NCBI GenBank assembly: GCA_020631315.1
Contig: JAHDHM010000148.1
Location: forward strand, 1-8,154
Reading direction: 5' to 3'
Source: Acidimicrobiales bacterium
GTDB lineage: Bacteria > Actinomycetota > Acidimicrobiia > Acidimicrobiales > Poriferisodaliceae
Length of the DNA stretch: 8,154 nt
Part shown: piece by piece, positions 1-7,258 of the stretch
Layout: every line of letters begins with the position of its first letter
Position numbering within the stretch: the first letter of the stretch is position 1
Notes under the pieces: model-generated
What the model was told of the DNA's origin: nothing
Database searches by the model: none
Seen by the model: only the letters and a program-made list of their open reading frames with translations
Translations under genes and position numbers: made by a program

Positions 1-9
1 GGAGGCCAT

Positions 10-54
10 GGCCGAGTAGCCGTGCGGATCGGCCCGGAAGATCGGCCGAGTAGC
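10..54. repeat. 11-bp direct repeat pair in the non-coding left edge
   Basis: The same 11 bases, GGCCGAGTAGC, occur at 10-20 and 44-54, 34 bp apart. An 8-bp repeat, GATCGGCC, also occurs at 27-34 and 40-47, so the left edge is locally repetitive. Both 11-mers contain GAG TAG, so either could be the last codons of a plus-strand gene entering from the left, but the 34-bp period does not keep frame. The stretch 1-66 contains no gene I can support. The repeat may be a small duplication at a gene end or chance similarity in GC-rich DNA. Confidence 0.4.
29..49 (-). terminator. Weak hairpin beyond the CobW-like gene, possible terminator
   Basis: TCGGCC (29-34) and GGCCGA (44-49) form a perfect 6-bp stem with a 9-nt loop. 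It starts 18 nt beyond the stop codon of the minus-strand GTPase gene. No T-tract follows on either strand, although actinobacterial terminators often lack one. The stem is short and overlaps the local repeats, so this is a tentative call. Confidence 0.25.
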
Positions 55-66
55 TGCGGGAGCAGT

Positions 67-963
67 TCAGCGGGGCAGGCGGATCACGACCAGGTCGGTC
101 GGAGGTTCGTCCTCTGATGCGGGGAGCACGGTGATGCTGCGCCGGCGGCCGACGACCTGGACGAGGTGACGCTGGCCGTCGGGGTCGACGGCGACGCCCT
201 TGGCACGCATGGTGTCGCCGGGCAGCGCGTCGAGGCGTCGTTCGAGTTCGGTGAGGTCGATCGGGTCGGGAAGCTCGACGATCTCGGTGACATGGGGGTC
301 GAACAGGGTCGCGGTCGGTAGTGCGGTGACACCGCCGGGTCGGCGGCCGCCGAGTTGCAGCGTCGACGCGGGATCGTGTTCGGCGGCGTCGACGATCGGT
401 GTCTGTGGCGCACGGTCGGCGAGTCGGCGCTTCAGTTCGGCGACGGTGGAGGGGGCGACGTCGGCGGCTTTGGTGATCACGAGGAGGTCAGCTGCGGCGA
501 CCTGGGCGTCGAGAGTGTGACCGATGATGGGGTCGGCGATGCGTTCGAGGTGGTGGACGGCGTCGATCATCGTGACGACGCCGTCGAGCCGGAAGCCGGC
601 TGAGCGTCCCCACGGGAGCACTCGGATCGGGTCGGCGACGCCGCTGAGTTCGATGATGAGGTGGTCAGGCGGCTCGGCGCGTGCACGCAACAGGTCGAAC
701 GCGGCCCCGAAACCGTCGCTGAGGCTGCAACAGACACAGCCGTCCGTCAGCTCGAGCGTGTCGCCCGACAGCCGCCGGATGAGTTTGGCGTCGATGTTCA
801 CGGCGCCGACGTCGTTCACGAACACGGCGACGGGCCGGTCCGTGGTTGCGAGCACCGAGTTGACGAGCGTCGTCTTACCCGAGCCGAGGTAGCCGGCGAG
901 GAACGTGACGGGCACCCGTCGCCCGTCCCAGGGCAGGAACTCCGGCTCCATGTAGCGACCCAT
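67..963 (-). CDS. G3E/CobW-family (COG0523) GTP-binding protein, putative metallochaperone
   Basis: This is a 298-aa P-loop GTPase of the COG0523/CobW group, which as a family inserts or delivers metals such as zinc, cobalt or nickel in the cytoplasm. Visible motifs are a Walker A loop GYLGSGKTT (24-32), the hallmark metal-binding CxCC motif CVCC (76-79) in a TDGCVCCSL context, and a Walker B-like segment LIIELSG (102-108). The G4 base-recognition motif reads TKAAD (164-168), one residue longer than the usual NKxD or TKxD. Residues from about 220 match a short CobW C-terminal domain (MRAKG near 250). There is no His-rich tail, so the metal cannot be guessed. The start is the ATG at 961-963. 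A TAGTGT -10 box ends 6 nt upstream and favours it over the in-frame ATG four codons later. The gene is divergent from lhr. Family is certain; substrate is unknown. Confidence 0.9.
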   Translation of the reverse strand: MGRYMEPEFLPWDGRRVPVTFLAGYLGSGKTTLVNSVLATTDRPVAVFVNDVGAVNIDAKLIRRLSGDTLELTDGCVCCSLSDGFGAAFDLLRARAEPPDHLIIELSGVADPIRVLPWGRSAGFRLDGVVTMIDAVHHLERIADPIIGHTLDAQVAAADLLVITKAADVAPSTVAELKRRLADRAPQTPIVDAAEHDPASTLQLGGRRPGGVTALPTATLFDPHVTEIVELPDPIDLTELERRLDALPGDTMRAKGVAVDPDGQRHLVQVVGRRRSITVLPASEDEPPTDLVVIRLPR

Positions 964-969
964 GTCCGG

Positions 970-975
970 ACACTA
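970..975 (-). promoter_or_regulatory. -10 box TAGTGT of a probable leaderless promoter for the CobW-like gene
   Basis: On the minus strand TAGTGT fits the actinobacterial TANNNT -10 consensus. Six bases (969-964) separate it from the A of the ATG at 963, so transcription starting about 7 nt downstream would begin at the start codon. No convincing Shine-Dalgarno sequence precedes this ATG, and no clear -35 TTGAC is visible. The same geometry recurs at two other starts in the window. Confidence 0.6.
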
Positions 976-984
976 TCCAGCTGG

Positions 985-997
985 CCGGCGAAGCCGG
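985..997. other. Small inverted repeat in the divergent spacer
   Basis: CCGGC (985-989) and GCCGG (993-997) form a perfect 5-bp inverted repeat with a 3-base GAA centre. It lies between the two divergent -10 boxes, 9 bp from the minus-strand box and 24 bp from the plus-strand one. It could be a small operator shared by both genes, but it is short for one and could be chance. Confidence 0.25.
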
Positions 998-1021
998 AGC
1001 GGCGACGTCTCACCCCTTCCG

Positions 1022-1027
1022 TAGGCT
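1022..1027 (+). promoter_or_regulatory. -10 box TAGGCT of a probable leaderless promoter for lhr
   Basis: TAGGCT is a typical actinobacterial TANNNT -10 hexamer. Exactly 6 nt (1028-1033) separate it from the ATG at 1034, which predicts a transcript beginning at the start codon. The preceding bases carry no purine-rich ribosome-binding site, which agrees with leaderless translation. A -35 element is not evident. If real, this promoter drives lhr and nei together. Confidence 0.65.
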
Positions 1028-1033
1028 GCGGCC

Positions 1034-4000
1034 ATGGCCGCCGACGAGACACGCAACCCTGGAGCGGCCCGCGCACTGGCTGACCCGGAGGCGGCTGCGG
1101 AGGTGATGCAGCGGTTCTCGCCCGTGGTGCGCGAGTGGTTCGACCTCACCTTTCCGGCGCCGACGTCGGCGCAGGTGCAGGGCTGGGATGCCATCTCGGA
1201 GGGGCGTCATTCGCTGATCCTGGCCCCGACCGGTTCGGGCAAGACCCTCGCCGCGTTCCTGTGGGGCATCGACCAGGTCATGACCCGCGAGGTACCCGAG
1301 CAGGACCGTCGATGCCGGGTGCTCTACATCTCGCCGCTTCGGGCGCTCGCCGTCGACGTCGAGAAGAACCTGCGAGCGCCGCTGCGTGGCATCTCGCTGG
1401 CCGCCGAACGCATCGGCGCAGAAGTGCACGAACCGACGGTCGCGGTGCGCACCGGCGACACCCCTGCTGACGAGCGTCGCCGGATCGCGAAGCGTCCGCC
1501 CGACATCCTCATCACGACGCCCGAGTCGCTGTACCTGATGCTCACGTCGCAGGCACGTGAGGCGCTCCGCGGCGTCGAGTACGTGATCATCGATGAGATC
1601 CACTCGGTGGCGGCCACGAAGCGGGGCAGCCATCTGGCGTTGTCGTTGGAGCGTCTCGAGGAGATCACCGACACACGACCCCAGCGCATCGCGCTGTCGG
1701 CCACACAGCGCCCGCTCGACGAGATCGCTCGCTTCCTCGGCGGCCACGAGAACGGGGCACCTCGAGACGTGGCCATCGTCGACGTGGGCTCCACGAAGAC
1801 GCTCGACATCGAGGTCATCGTCCCGGTCGAGGACATGGCCGAGCCGGCTCGTGGCGCTGACCTCGGCGAGGAGAGTCCGAGGAACTCGATCTGGCCCTCG
1901 GTGCATCCGCGGCTGTTGGAGCTGATCCTCCAGCATCGCAGCACGCTCATCTTCGTCAACGCCCGACGGCTGGCCGAACGTCTCGCCAGTCGCCTCAACG
2001 AGCTGCACCTCGAGGGCACCAATCGCGGCGATGCGTTCGACGGCACCAGCCCCGACGAGGGCGACGAGCTGGTCAAGGCACACCACGGTTCGCTGAGCCG
2101 CGAGCAGCGTCTCCGTATCGAGGACGAGCTGAAGTCCGGTCAGCTCCGCGCGCTCGTGGCCACCAGCTCGTTGGAGCTGGGCATCGACATGGGTGCGGTC
2201 GATCTCGTGATCCAGGTCGAGTCGCCGCACTCGGTGTCGTCGGGGCTGCAGCGGATCGGTCGTGCCGGTCACCAAGTGGGTGCGCCGAGTGTCGGCAAGG
2301 TGTTCCCCAAGCATCGCGGCGACGTGCTCGAAGCTGCCGTCGTCGTCGAACGAATGCAGTCGGGTCACATCGAACGGACGCGTTACCCACGGAACCCGCT
2401 CGACGTGCTGGCCCAGCAGATCGTGGCCATGGTGGCCATCGAGGAGCGTCAGACCGACGAGCTGCTCGAACTGATCCGTCGTGCCGCGCCGTACGCCGAG
2501 CTCTCCGAGGAGGCGTTCGAGGCGGTGCTCGACATGTTGTCGGGACGCTATCCGAGCGATGAGTTCTCCGAACTGCGTCCTCGCATCGTGTGGGACCGCG
2601 TCGCGGGGACGGTGCGCGGTCGTCAGGGTGCCGGCCGACTCGCGGTCACCAACGCCGGGACCATCCCCGATCGTGGGCTGTACGGCGTGCACCTCACCGA
2701 CGGCAAGCGCGTCGGTGAGCTCGACGAGGAGATGGTCTACGAGTCCCGCGCCGGTGAGACGTTCCTGCTGGGTGCGTCCACCTGGCGGATCGAGGAGATC
2801 ACCCACGACCGCGTCGTCGTGTCGCCCGCCCCGGGTCAGCCGGGGAAGATGCCGTTCTGGCACGGCGACGGTCCCGGCCGACCGCTCGAACTCGGCCGGG
2901 CCATCGGCGCCTACACCCGCGACGTGCTCGACGACCTGCCTCCCGACGTCGAAGGAGCGCTGGCCACCGGCGCTCTGGACGACACGATCGACGAGCTGCA
3001 CCGTCGAAGTGGTCTCGATCGCAAGGCCGCCAGCAACCTCCTGCTCTACCTCGACGAACAGCGCGCCGCGACCGGCGTCGTCCCCGACGACAAGACCATC
3101 GTCGTCGAACGCTTCCGGGACGAGATCGGCGACTGGCGCGTCTGCGTCCTCACCCCGTTCGGGGCGCGGGTCCATGCACCCTGGGCCGTCGCGCTCCAGT
3201 CACGTCTGGAGGAACGCTTCGACCTGCCGGTCGACACCATGTGGTCCGACGACGGCATCGTGCTGCGGTTGCCCGAGACCGAGGATCGGATCCCCGTCGA
3301 CGACCTGCTCCTCGACCCCGACGAGGTCGAGGACCTGCTGATGGCACAGCTGCCGTCGACGGCGATGTTCGCCTCGCGCTTCCGTGAGATCGCCGGGCGA
3401 GCGTTGCTGTTGCCGCGGCGTCGGCCAGGGCAGCGGACTCCGCTGTGGCAGCAGCGGCAACGGTCGGCGAACCTGCTGCAGGTCGCAAGTCGCTATCCGT
3501 CGTTCCCGATGCTGCTGGAGACCTCACGTGAGTGCCTGCAGGAGGTCTTCGATGTGCCGGCGTTGCGTGAACTGCTGACCGAACTGTCCAGCCGCAAGGT
3601 GCGCATGGTGCCGGTCGACACCGATGGCGCCTCGCCGATGGCCCAGTCGCTGCTGTTCAACTGGATCGCCACGTACATGTACGAGGGCGACGCGCCGTTG
3701 GCCGAACGGCGAGCCACCGCGCTGGCGTTGGACCGCGATCTGTTGCGCGATCTGCTCGGGGCCGAGGAGCTGCGCGAGCTGATCGACCCCGGTGTTCTCG
3801 CGGACCTCGAGCTCGAACTCCAGTGCCTCGTCGACGGGCGTCGGGCCCGCGACGCCGACGAACTCACTGATCTCCTGCGCCGCATCGGCGACCTGACCAC
3901 GGAGGAACTCACGGCTCGGGCCGAGATCCCCGTCGAGGGTCCGCTGCAACAGCTCGTCGAAGAACGACGAGTCATCGAGCTCGGCATCGCCGGTGAGCAG

Positions 4001-5569
4001 CGTTGGGTGGCGGCAGAGGATGCGGCGCGGTTTCGCGACGCGCTCGGTACCGCGCTGCCGGTCGGTCTGCCCGCGGTGTTCACCGAACCGGTCGCCGACC
4101 CGCTCGGCGATATGCTCGCCAAGTACGCCCGATCACACGGGCCGTTCGTGCCTGCCGAACCGGCCCGGCGCTGGGGTGTGCCAATCGATCGTGTCCGCGA
4201 CGCAGCGCAGCGGCTGGCCGTGCTCGGCCGCCTCACCCACGGCGAGTTCCGGCCCGAAGGGCGCGAGCGCGAGTGGTGCGACGTCGACGTGCTGCGCAGC
4301 CTGCGTCGACGTTCGCTCGCCGCGCTCCGACGCGAGGTCGAACCCGTCGAGGCCGACGCACTCGCTCGCTTCCTGCCGCAATGGCACGGGCTGCAGCGAC
4401 CCAAGCGTGGCCCCGACGCCCTGTCCGAGGTGCTGGTGCAGCTGCAGGGCGCGGCCATTCCGGCATCGGTCCTCGAGGCCGACGTGCTGCCGGGGCGTGT
4501 CCGCACCTACTCGCCCGCCGACCTCGACGCACTGCTCGCGTCGGGCGTGGTCGTGTGGACGGGCGCGGGTGGCCTCGGCAGCGGTGACGGCCGGCTCCGG
4601 CTGTGCTTCCGCGATCAGGCGCCGCTCCTGCTCGATCCGCCGGAACCCACGCTGGACGACCCGGTTCACGTCGCCCTGAGGACTCACCTGACCGAACGCG
4701 GCGCATCGTTCTGGCCGGAGCTGTTCTCCACTTCCGGGCTCGCCGACGAGGCCGCCGTCCTGGCGGCACTGTGGGACCTCGTCTGGGCTGGCGAGGTCAC
4801 CAACGACACGTTCGCTCCGGTCCGGTCGATGTTGGCCGGAGGTTCGAAGCGAAAGACCAACTCCGGACGCCGTGGCCGTCCCCGGCCTGGGCAGCTGACG
4901 CGCGTCGGACCACCGAGCGCTGCCGGTCGATGGTCGACGACGGCGCACCTGTTCGCGAACCCGCCGTCGCCGACCGAGCGGTCCCACTTCCAGGCGCTGC
5001 AGCTGATCGAGCGCCACGGTGTGCTGACCCGCGAGGGAGCCTTGGCCGACGGCGTGCCTGGCGGGTTCGCCGGTGTGTACCCGGTGTTGCGCGCCTTGGA
5101 GGAACGGGGTCAGGTGCGTCGTGGCTACTTCGTCGCCGGTCTCGGCGGCGCCCAGTTCGCGACGCCTGGTGCTGTCGACCGACTCCGTGAGCATCGCGAG
5201 CCGGCCGACCATCCGCAGGTCGATCTGCTGTCGGCGGTCGACCCGGCACAGCCGTTCGGGGCGACGCTGCCGTGGCCGTCGTCGGGTGGGCGGCCGTCGC
5301 GTTCGGCGGGCGCTCATCTCGTGCTGCGCGATGGCGAGGCCGTGTTGTTCATCGAGCGCGGGGGCCGGTCCATGGTCACCTTCGACGGCACCCTCGAGCA
5401 CGTCGACGACTGGATCGACGTGGTCAAGGAAGCCGTGCAGGCCCGCCGTCTCGGCTCACTGGAGATCGCCAAGATCGACGGCGAACCATCGCTCGGCTCG
5501 GAGCTCGCCGACGCGCTCGTGCAGCGCGGCTTCGCTCCCGGTTACAAGGGCCCCACGTTCCGTGCCTGA
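1034..5569 (+). CDS. lhr: Lhr-type superfamily 2 DNA/RNA helicase (large helicase-related protein)
   Basis: This 1511-aa protein matches the length of full-size actinobacterial Lhr (about 1500 aa). Family members are ATP-dependent 3'-5' single-strand DNA translocases that unwind RNA:DNA and DNA duplexes in genome repair. The helicase motifs are all present: Walker A APTGSGKT (64-71), motif Ia PLRALA (101-106), TPESL (162-166), DEIH (187-190), SAT (222-224), TSSLELGID (377-385) and motif VI QRIGRAGH (406-413). A winged-helix and DEAD-associated region follows. It contains LGASTWRIEEI, whose W584 is a candidate for the conserved strand-separating tryptophan. From about 870 to the end is the Lhr-specific C-terminal region, with a basic linker near 1269-1300 (GGSKRKTNSGRRGRPRPG). 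In E. coli Lhr the C-terminal region has been reported to have uracil-DNA glycosylase activity; whether that holds here is unknown. The start follows a leaderless-type -10 box. The stop overlaps the nei start by 8 nt, indicating one operon. Confidence 0.96.
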   Translation: MAADETRNPGAARALADPEAAAEVMQRFSPVVREWFDLTFPAPTSAQVQGWDAISEGRHSLILAPTGSGKTLAAFLWGIDQVMTREVPEQDRRCRVLYISPLRALAVDVEKNLRAPLRGISLAAERIGAEVHEPTVAVRTGDTPADERRRIAKRPPDILITTPESLYLMLTSQAREALRGVEYVIIDEIHSVAATKRGSHLALSLERLEEITDTRPQRIALSATQRPLDEIARFLGGHENGAPRDVAIVDVGSTKTLDIEVIVPVEDMAEPARGADLGEESPRNSIWPSVHPRLLELILQHRSTLIFVNARRLAERLASRLNELHLEGTNRGDAFDGTSPDEGDELVKAHHGSLSREQRLRIEDELKSGQLRALVATSSLELGIDMGAVDLVIQVESPHSVSSGLQRIGRAGHQVGAPSVGKVFPKHRGDVLEAAVVVERMQSGHIERTRYPRNPLDVLAQQIVAMVAIEERQTDELLELIRRAAPYAELSEEAFEAVLDMLSGRYPSDEFSELRPRIVWDRVAGTVRGRQGAGRLAVTNAGTIPDRGLYGVHLTDGKRVGELDEEMVYESRAGETFLLGASTWRIEEITHDRVVVSPAPGQPGKMPFWHGDGPGRPLELGRAIGAYTRDVLDDLPPDVEGALATGALDDTIDELHRRSGLDRKAASNLLLYLDEQRAATGVVPDDKTIVVERFRDEIGDWRVCVLTPFGARVHAPWAVALQSRLEERFDLPVDTMWSDDGIVLRLPETEDRIPVDDLLLDPDEVEDLLMAQLPSTAMFASRFREIAGRALLLPRRRPGQRTPLWQQRQRSANLLQVASRYPSFPMLLETSRECLQEVFDVPALRELLTELSSRKVRMVPVDTDGASPMAQSLLFNWIATYMYEGDAPLAERRATALALDRDLLRDLLGAEELRELIDPGVLADLELELQCLVDGRRARDADELTDLLRRIGDLTTEELTARAEIPVEGPLQQLVEERRVIELGIAGEQRWVAAEDAARFRDALGTALPVGLPAVFTEPVADPLGDMLAKYARSHGPFVPAEPARRWGVPIDRVRDAAQRLAVLGRLTHGEFRPEGREREWCDVDVLRSLRRRSLAALRREVEPVEADALARFLPQWHGLQRPKRGPDALSEVLVQLQGAAIPASVLEADVLPGRVRTYSPADLDALLASGVVVWTGAGGLGSGDGRLRLCFRDQAPLLLDPPEPTLDDPVHVALRTHLTERGASFWPELFSTSGLADEAAVLAALWDLVWAGEVTNDTFAPVRSMLAGGSKRKTNSGRRGRPRPGQLTRVGPPSAAGRWSTTAHLFANPPSPTERSHFQALQLIERHGVLTREGALADGVPGGFAGVYPVLRALEERGQVRRGYFVAGLGGAQFATPGAVDRLREHREPADHPQVDLLSAVDPAQPFGATLPWPSSGGRPSRSAGAHLVLRDGEAVLFIERGGRSMVTFDGTLEHVDDWIDVVKEAVQARRLGSLEIAKIDGEPSLGSELADALVQRGFAPGYKGPTFRA

Positions 5570-6452
5570 GGGCGACACGCTCTGGAACGCCGCTGCCCGC
5601 CTGCGGCCGGCTCTGCTCGGCCAGCAGGTCACCGACCTCCGGGTGCACCAGAACCGCAAGAAGGGCCCGCGACCCGGCATCACCGTCTCGTCGGTCGAGG
5701 CGGCCGGCAAGCACCTGCTCATCACATTCGACGACGGGGTGATCCTCCACACCCACCTCCAGATGACGGGGGAGTGGCACCTGTACGAGACCGGGCAACG
5801 CTGGCGGGACGAACCCGGTGCCATGCGAGCGATGGTCGAGGTCGACGGCTTCCAGGCGGTGTGCTTCCGGGCCCCGACGGTGGCGCTCTACCACCCGACC
5901 GAACCGGGTGAACGGCCGTGGGAGCGCATCGGGCCCGACCTGTGTGTCCCGCCGGTCGACATGGTCGAGGTCCATCGCCGCCTCGATGCCACGGACCAGG
6001 AACGTCAGGTCGCCGACGTGCTGCTCGACCAGACGCTGGCTGCGGGCATCGGCAACGTCTACAAGTCCGAGACCCTGTGGTTCCGGAGGACGAGCCCGTT
6101 CGCCACCCTCGGTTCACTCGACGTCGAGCGGCGGACCGCCTTGTACGAGACGGGTGCCGAGTTGCTGGCGGCGAACCTCGGCCGAGTTCGACGACAGACG
6201 TTCCGAGGTGGCCTGGCCGTCTACGGCCGCGGAGGTCGGGACTGCCCGCGCTGTCACGCCACGATCCGCCGCATCGAACACGGCGACGACCTGGTCCGTG
6301 TCACCTACTGGTGCCCCCGTTGTCAGCCCGGCGACCCGCCCCCTGACGCAGTGGAACGCGCCGAGCCGGGCCGCAGCGGGCAACGTCCCGCTCGCAACGG
6401 TTCGCCCGATGCGTATCGGGGCACGCTCAGATCGGGCAGGCGCCGGTTCTGA
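5562..6452 (+). CDS. nei: Fpg/Nei-family DNA glycosylase / AP lyase (endonuclease VIII, Nei2-like)
   Basis: This is a 296-aa base-excision repair glycosylase that would remove oxidised bases and cleave the abasic site by beta/delta-elimination. The GTG start is chosen because the family needs an N-terminal PEGDT: after removal of the first residue, Pro2 is the nucleophile and Glu3 the catalytic acid. Starting here gives V-PEGDTLW. K50 in the AAGKHL segment fits the conserved lysine. HTHLQMTGEW (63-72) is a core family motif, GIGNVYKSE (162-170) is the helix-two-turn-helix DNA-binding motif, and C228/C231/C251/C254 form the C-terminal zinc finger, with VYGR at 220-223. After CQ at 254-255 there is an unusual tail of about 41 residues, rich in Arg, Pro and Gly. 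The GTG lies inside the end of lhr (8-nt overlap, GTGCCTGA), so coupled translation is likely. An AAGGG at 5546-5550 is a possible but distant ribosome-binding site. The order lhr–nei matches mycobacterial Rv3296–Rv3297. Confidence 0.95.
   Translation: MPEGDTLWNAAARLRPALLGQQVTDLRVHQNRKKGPRPGITVSSVEAAGKHLLITFDDGVILHTHLQMTGEWHLYETGQRWRDEPGAMRAMVEVDGFQAVCFRAPTVALYHPTEPGERPWERIGPDLCVPPVDMVEVHRRLDATDQERQVADVLLDQTLAAGIGNVYKSETLWFRRTSPFATLGSLDVERRTALYETGAELLAANLGRVRRQTFRGGLAVYGRGGRDCPRCHATIRRIEHGDDLVRVTYWCPRCQPGDPPPDAVERAEPGRSGQRPARNGSPDAYRGTLRSGRRRF
6405..6420 (-). terminator. 6-bp hairpin just beyond the DUF3052 gene, possible terminator
   Basis: CCCGAT (6405-6410) and ATCGGG (6415-6420) make a perfect 6-bp stem with a GCGT loop. 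For the minus-strand pair it begins 7 nt after the DUF3052 stop, a good place for a terminator, but no T-tract follows. It sits inside the last codons of nei on the plus strand, so it would form in both transcripts. A further ATCGGGC at 6430-6436 could compete for pairing with CCCGAT. Confidence 0.35.
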
Positions 6453-6855
6453 GTTCCTTGCGCCAGACGAGGCGCAGACCCGACCAGGTGGCGTCGATGG
6501 CGCACACCTTGTTGTCGACGAGACCGGTGGGCAGTGCGACCTCGCGCACGACGTCCTCGGTCATGTCGGTCGGGACCTTCGAGGCCTTCTTCGGCCAGGC
6601 GATCCAGATCGCACCGCCGGGGAACACCTTGCGACCGAGTTGTGGAAGTCGGCGTTCGAACTCGCGCCGTTCGACACAGAAGTGCAGCACCACGTCGGGT
6701 CGGGCACGTAGATCGGTGCGCAGGACGACGCCGTCGGGCAGAGGGTCGAGCAGTGCCCCGAGGTCGTCGGGCGGGTCGAGGGCCGCCACGACGTGGCCGG
6801 CGCCGATGCCGAGCTTCTTCGGTAGCGGGGTGCCCGAATATCCCGCAGGGCTCAT
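6427..6855 (-). CDS. DUF3052 family protein
   Basis: This 142-aa protein is a clear member of the DUF3052 family, which is widespread in actinobacteria and has no established function that I can state. The conserved N-terminal GYSGTPLPKKLGI (5-17) and the C-terminal block around WPKKASKVPTDMTEDVV (87-103), LVDNKVCAIDATWSGLR (112-128) and LVWRKEL are present. The fold looks small, alpha/beta and cytoplasmic, with no signal peptide or membrane segment. It starts 4 nt after the stop of the upstream split-barrel gene, so the two are almost certainly one transcript. The ribosome-binding site is weak (GGTCGGG further upstream on the minus strand). Its 3' end overlaps the 3' end of nei on the other strand by 26 bp. 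Family assignment is confident; biochemical role is open. Confidence 0.9.
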   Translation of the reverse strand: MSPAGYSGTPLPKKLGIGAGHVVAALDPPDDLGALLDPLPDGVVLRTDLRARPDVVLHFCVERREFERRLPQLGRKVFPGGAIWIAWPKKASKVPTDMTEDVVREVALPTGLVDNKVCAIDATWSGLRLVWRKELRTGACPI

Positions 6856-6859
6856 CGGT

Positions 6860-7252
6860 TCAGGCCCGACCCATGATCCGGGTGACGGCGATCTCGATGA
6901 CCGCGCGGTCGTCTCGATCCTTCGGTTCCCGGTATCGCTGGGCGTAGCGGGTGGTGCCTTCGCGGCACGCTTCCGGGTCGGTGGCGACGGTGGCGTTGCC
7001 CTCGACGGTCAGCCAGCGGCCGCCGTCGACCTGACTCACCGCGACCGGGCCGGGGTTGGCCATGAGCAGGCGCGCCTTCTTCGACCCGGTCCAGGTGATG
7101 ACTCGCGCGAGCTGGGCCTCGTCGTCCCAGGTGAAGCCGACCGGCGTGACGTGCGGGGTGCCGTCGGGTCGCACGATCGAAAGCGTGGCGAGGTGCCGTT
7201 CCCGCAGGAACTCGAGCACTTCGTCGGACAGCGACGTCGGATCCAAGGCCAT
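6860..7252 (-). CDS. PPOX-class FMN/F420-binding split-barrel protein (Rv1155-like)
   Basis: This 130-aa protein belongs to the pyridoxamine 5'-phosphate oxidase-like split-barrel family and resembles the actinobacterial F420-binding group typified by Rv1155. Characteristic segments are LATLSIVRPDGTPHVTPVGF (21-40), the strand with the SKKARLLMANP loop (57-67) that contacts the cofactor phosphates in relatives, VAVSQVDGGRWLTVEGNATV (70-89), and YAQRYRE (103-109) near the C terminus. Relatives are cytoplasmic dimers that bind FMN or F420 and reduce varied substrates; the cofactor and substrate here cannot be told from sequence. The ATG at 7250-7252 is supported by a TAGCCT -10 box ending 6 nt upstream, so it is probably leaderless. 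The DUF3052 gene follows after 4 nt. True PdxH is longer, so vitamin B6 synthesis is unlikely. Confidence 0.9.
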   Translation of the reverse strand: MALDPTSLSDEVLEFLRERHLATLSIVRPDGTPHVTPVGFTWDDEAQLARVITWTGSKKARLLMANPGPVAVSQVDGGRWLTVEGNATVATDPEACREGTTRYAQRYREPKDRDDRAVIEIAVTRIMGRA

Positions 7253-7258
7253 GGCCCG

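Noticed and set aside
1..19. Tiny plus-strand ORF: GGAGG, then ATG GCC GAG TAG
   Set aside because: Only three sense codons, with 2 nt between the GGAGG and the ATG, which is too close for a working ribosome-binding site. More likely the end of a gene from the left, or chance.
1010..3175. 721-codon open frame on the minus strand, antisense to lhr
   Set aside because: The plus strand encodes a complete helicase with every motif. The antisense protein is low-complexity (rich in Arg, Asp, His, Val), matches no family and is the codon-bias shadow expected in high-GC DNA.
4133..5401. 422-codon minus-strand frame antisense to the Lhr C-terminal region
   Set aside because: Same reason: it is fully inside the helicase gene, Arg/Gln/Gly-rich, with no recognisable domain or upstream start signal.
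5073..5561. In-frame extension of nei upstream of the GTG
   Set aside because: The upstream residues are Arg/Ser-rich out-of-frame helicase sequence, and the catalytic Pro must be residue 2, which requires the GTG at 5562.
6860..7252. Pyridoxine 5'-phosphate oxidase (pdxH)
   Set aside because: The protein is only 130 aa and resembles the Rv1155-type split barrel. It lacks the longer C-terminal region of true PdxH.
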